Source: Phialophora verrucosa (taxonomy: Eukaryota; Ascomycota; Eurotiomycetes; Chaetothyriales; Herpotrichiellaceae). Taken from it: a stretch of DNA of 64,000 nt. The notes beneath the pieces were generated by a model. It ran no database searches. It was not told where the DNA came from and saw nothing but the letters and a program-made list of their open reading frames with translations. The translations under genes were made by a program, and so were the position numbers. Location: contig MSED01000005.1 of NCBI GenBank assembly GCA_002099365.1, positions 682,001 through 746,000 of the forward strand, in the 5' to 3' direction. Positions within the stretch are counted from its first letter, which is position 1. Every line of letters begins with the position of its first letter. Shown in pieces: positions 63,161 to 64,000 of this stretch.

Positions 63161-64000
63161 TGTGGTGATGAGGGCGACGTGTGTCGGGAGGTGATCAGTA
63201 CGACTTGACGAGGCAGATATTGACGCAATATAATGTGGTCGATGATCATACGAAGGATGTAAATGGACGTGAGAAGCTCGATCTGTCTCCTGCCTCTCGC
63301 GGACTCTCTTATACTTATACCTCCTTCTGCCCATCCACACGGTCAGCATAGGGAGGGGCGCAGGCAAGCTTCTAGAACCTCGCATCAACCTCGAGCCTGC
63401 ACCCAAACAGGCCCATACGTTACCATCCTCGACATTTTATCTCCGTCCGCGCCTCCGTGTCCTGTGAGATACGTAGTATCAGTCCGGTATCAGTCTAGTG
63501 CAGCGCACACCCACGACCATCAGGCCTAGTAGGATATGCCACTACGCAGCGCGAAACGTACGAGGTACTCATAGGATACGAGGATAATCGGAAGTTCACA
63601 GATCCATGATACTCCGTACCCGCTCCACGCAGGCAAGTAGGCGTGGTCCTGTACTCGTGCTCGTACCGTCCCGGCACAATAGGAGTACAGGGACGTACTT
63701 TGAGTAGCGCGCATGTGGACGCGGATGTTCGATCGGATATTCCGAGTCGGCGGGATTGATGGCCCCTAGCCCCCTCGGCGTGAGACCAATCACGGCAAAC
63801 CGTTGAGCGGGCGCCTCATGCTTCCTGGTACGAGTACATAACGAGTATCTGTGGATTCCTACCGAGCACTACTCCTAGGAACTAGCCCCGAGAAAATGAC
63901 TAGGTAGGGCAAGGAGGGACACGGATACGGGGAAATGCAATGCACAATGCACGGTGTCAAGGCATGGACGGTATGAAGGGGAGGGAGGGGAATAGGGCTT
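63161..64000. other. intergenic region to window end, 0.84 kb
   Basis: This is upstream of the MDR gene. It is dense in GTAC/CGTAC-containing words, including TACTCCGTA at 63610-63618 and TACGAGTA at 63829-63836. No gene is recognised. The end is truncated by the window. Confidence 0.5.

Noticed and set aside
63161..63406. N-terminal extension of the MDR oxidoreductase
   Set aside because: The GroES-like domain starts right after the ATG at 63160. The upstream codons have no family counterpart.

Overview
The window is nuclear DNA from a filamentous ascomycete (Pezizomycotina). The genes are protein-coding and mostly carry short spliceosomal introns of about 44-90 nt, with GT..AG ends and CTAAC/CTAAT-like branch sites. 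The protein families are fungal: Zn2Cys6 and fungal-specific transcription factors, PTH11-type membrane proteins, Clr5-domain proteins, RRG7 and FMC1. A eurotiomycete (Chaetothyriales-like) source is plausible from protein flavour and the recurrent TACTCCGTA/TACGAGTA words, but the sequence does not prove it. All exon joins given here were made by eye, by matching reading frames, splice signals and family conservation.

Layout. 0-6 kb: the 3' end of a dynactin p150-like gene, a vacuolar Ca2+/H+ exchanger and mitochondrial ribosomal protein uS7. 6.3-9.4 kb: a decayed minus-strand locus in which the 3' part of a prolyl-oligopeptidase gene is joined directly to the 5' part of an MFS transporter gene. 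10-24 kb: intracellular beta-mannosidase, an unknown membrane protein, a Zn2Cys6 regulator, a PTH11-like receptor in seven exons, a DUF3237 protein and the respiratory-growth factor RRG7. 24-33 kb: carnitine acetyltransferase with both a mitochondrial leader exon and a peroxisomal C-terminus, the MutL homologue PMS1, an F-box protein facing it across a short shared promoter, and FMC1.

33.8-39 kb: two tandem Clr5-domain paralogues on the minus strand. 39.9-48.5 kb: a small GPI-type wall protein, epsin, an ABM-fold protein, secreted RNase T2 and a TMEM115-like Golgi protein. 49.9-58.8 kb: a LisH-WD40 (TBL1/SIF2-like) corepressor subunit, a coiled-coil protein, anthranilate synthase component I with a Gcn4/CpcA-type site upstream, ribosomal protein eS6 and PRPP synthetase. 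60-63.2 kb: a fungal transcription factor without a zinc cluster and an MDR-family oxidoreductase.

Most genes are independent housekeeping units, and there is no obvious secondary-metabolite cluster. Some share metabolism: PRPP synthetase makes a substrate for tryptophan synthesis downstream of anthranilate synthase, and RRG7, FMC1, uS7m and the carnitine enzyme serve mitochondria. The least routine parts are the fused pseudogenes, the Clr5 pair with its duplicated tail, the dual-targeting structure of the carnitine enzyme, the very small exons, and the over-represented 8-9-mer words in noncoding DNA. No tRNA, rRNA, CRISPR array or intact transposon was found.
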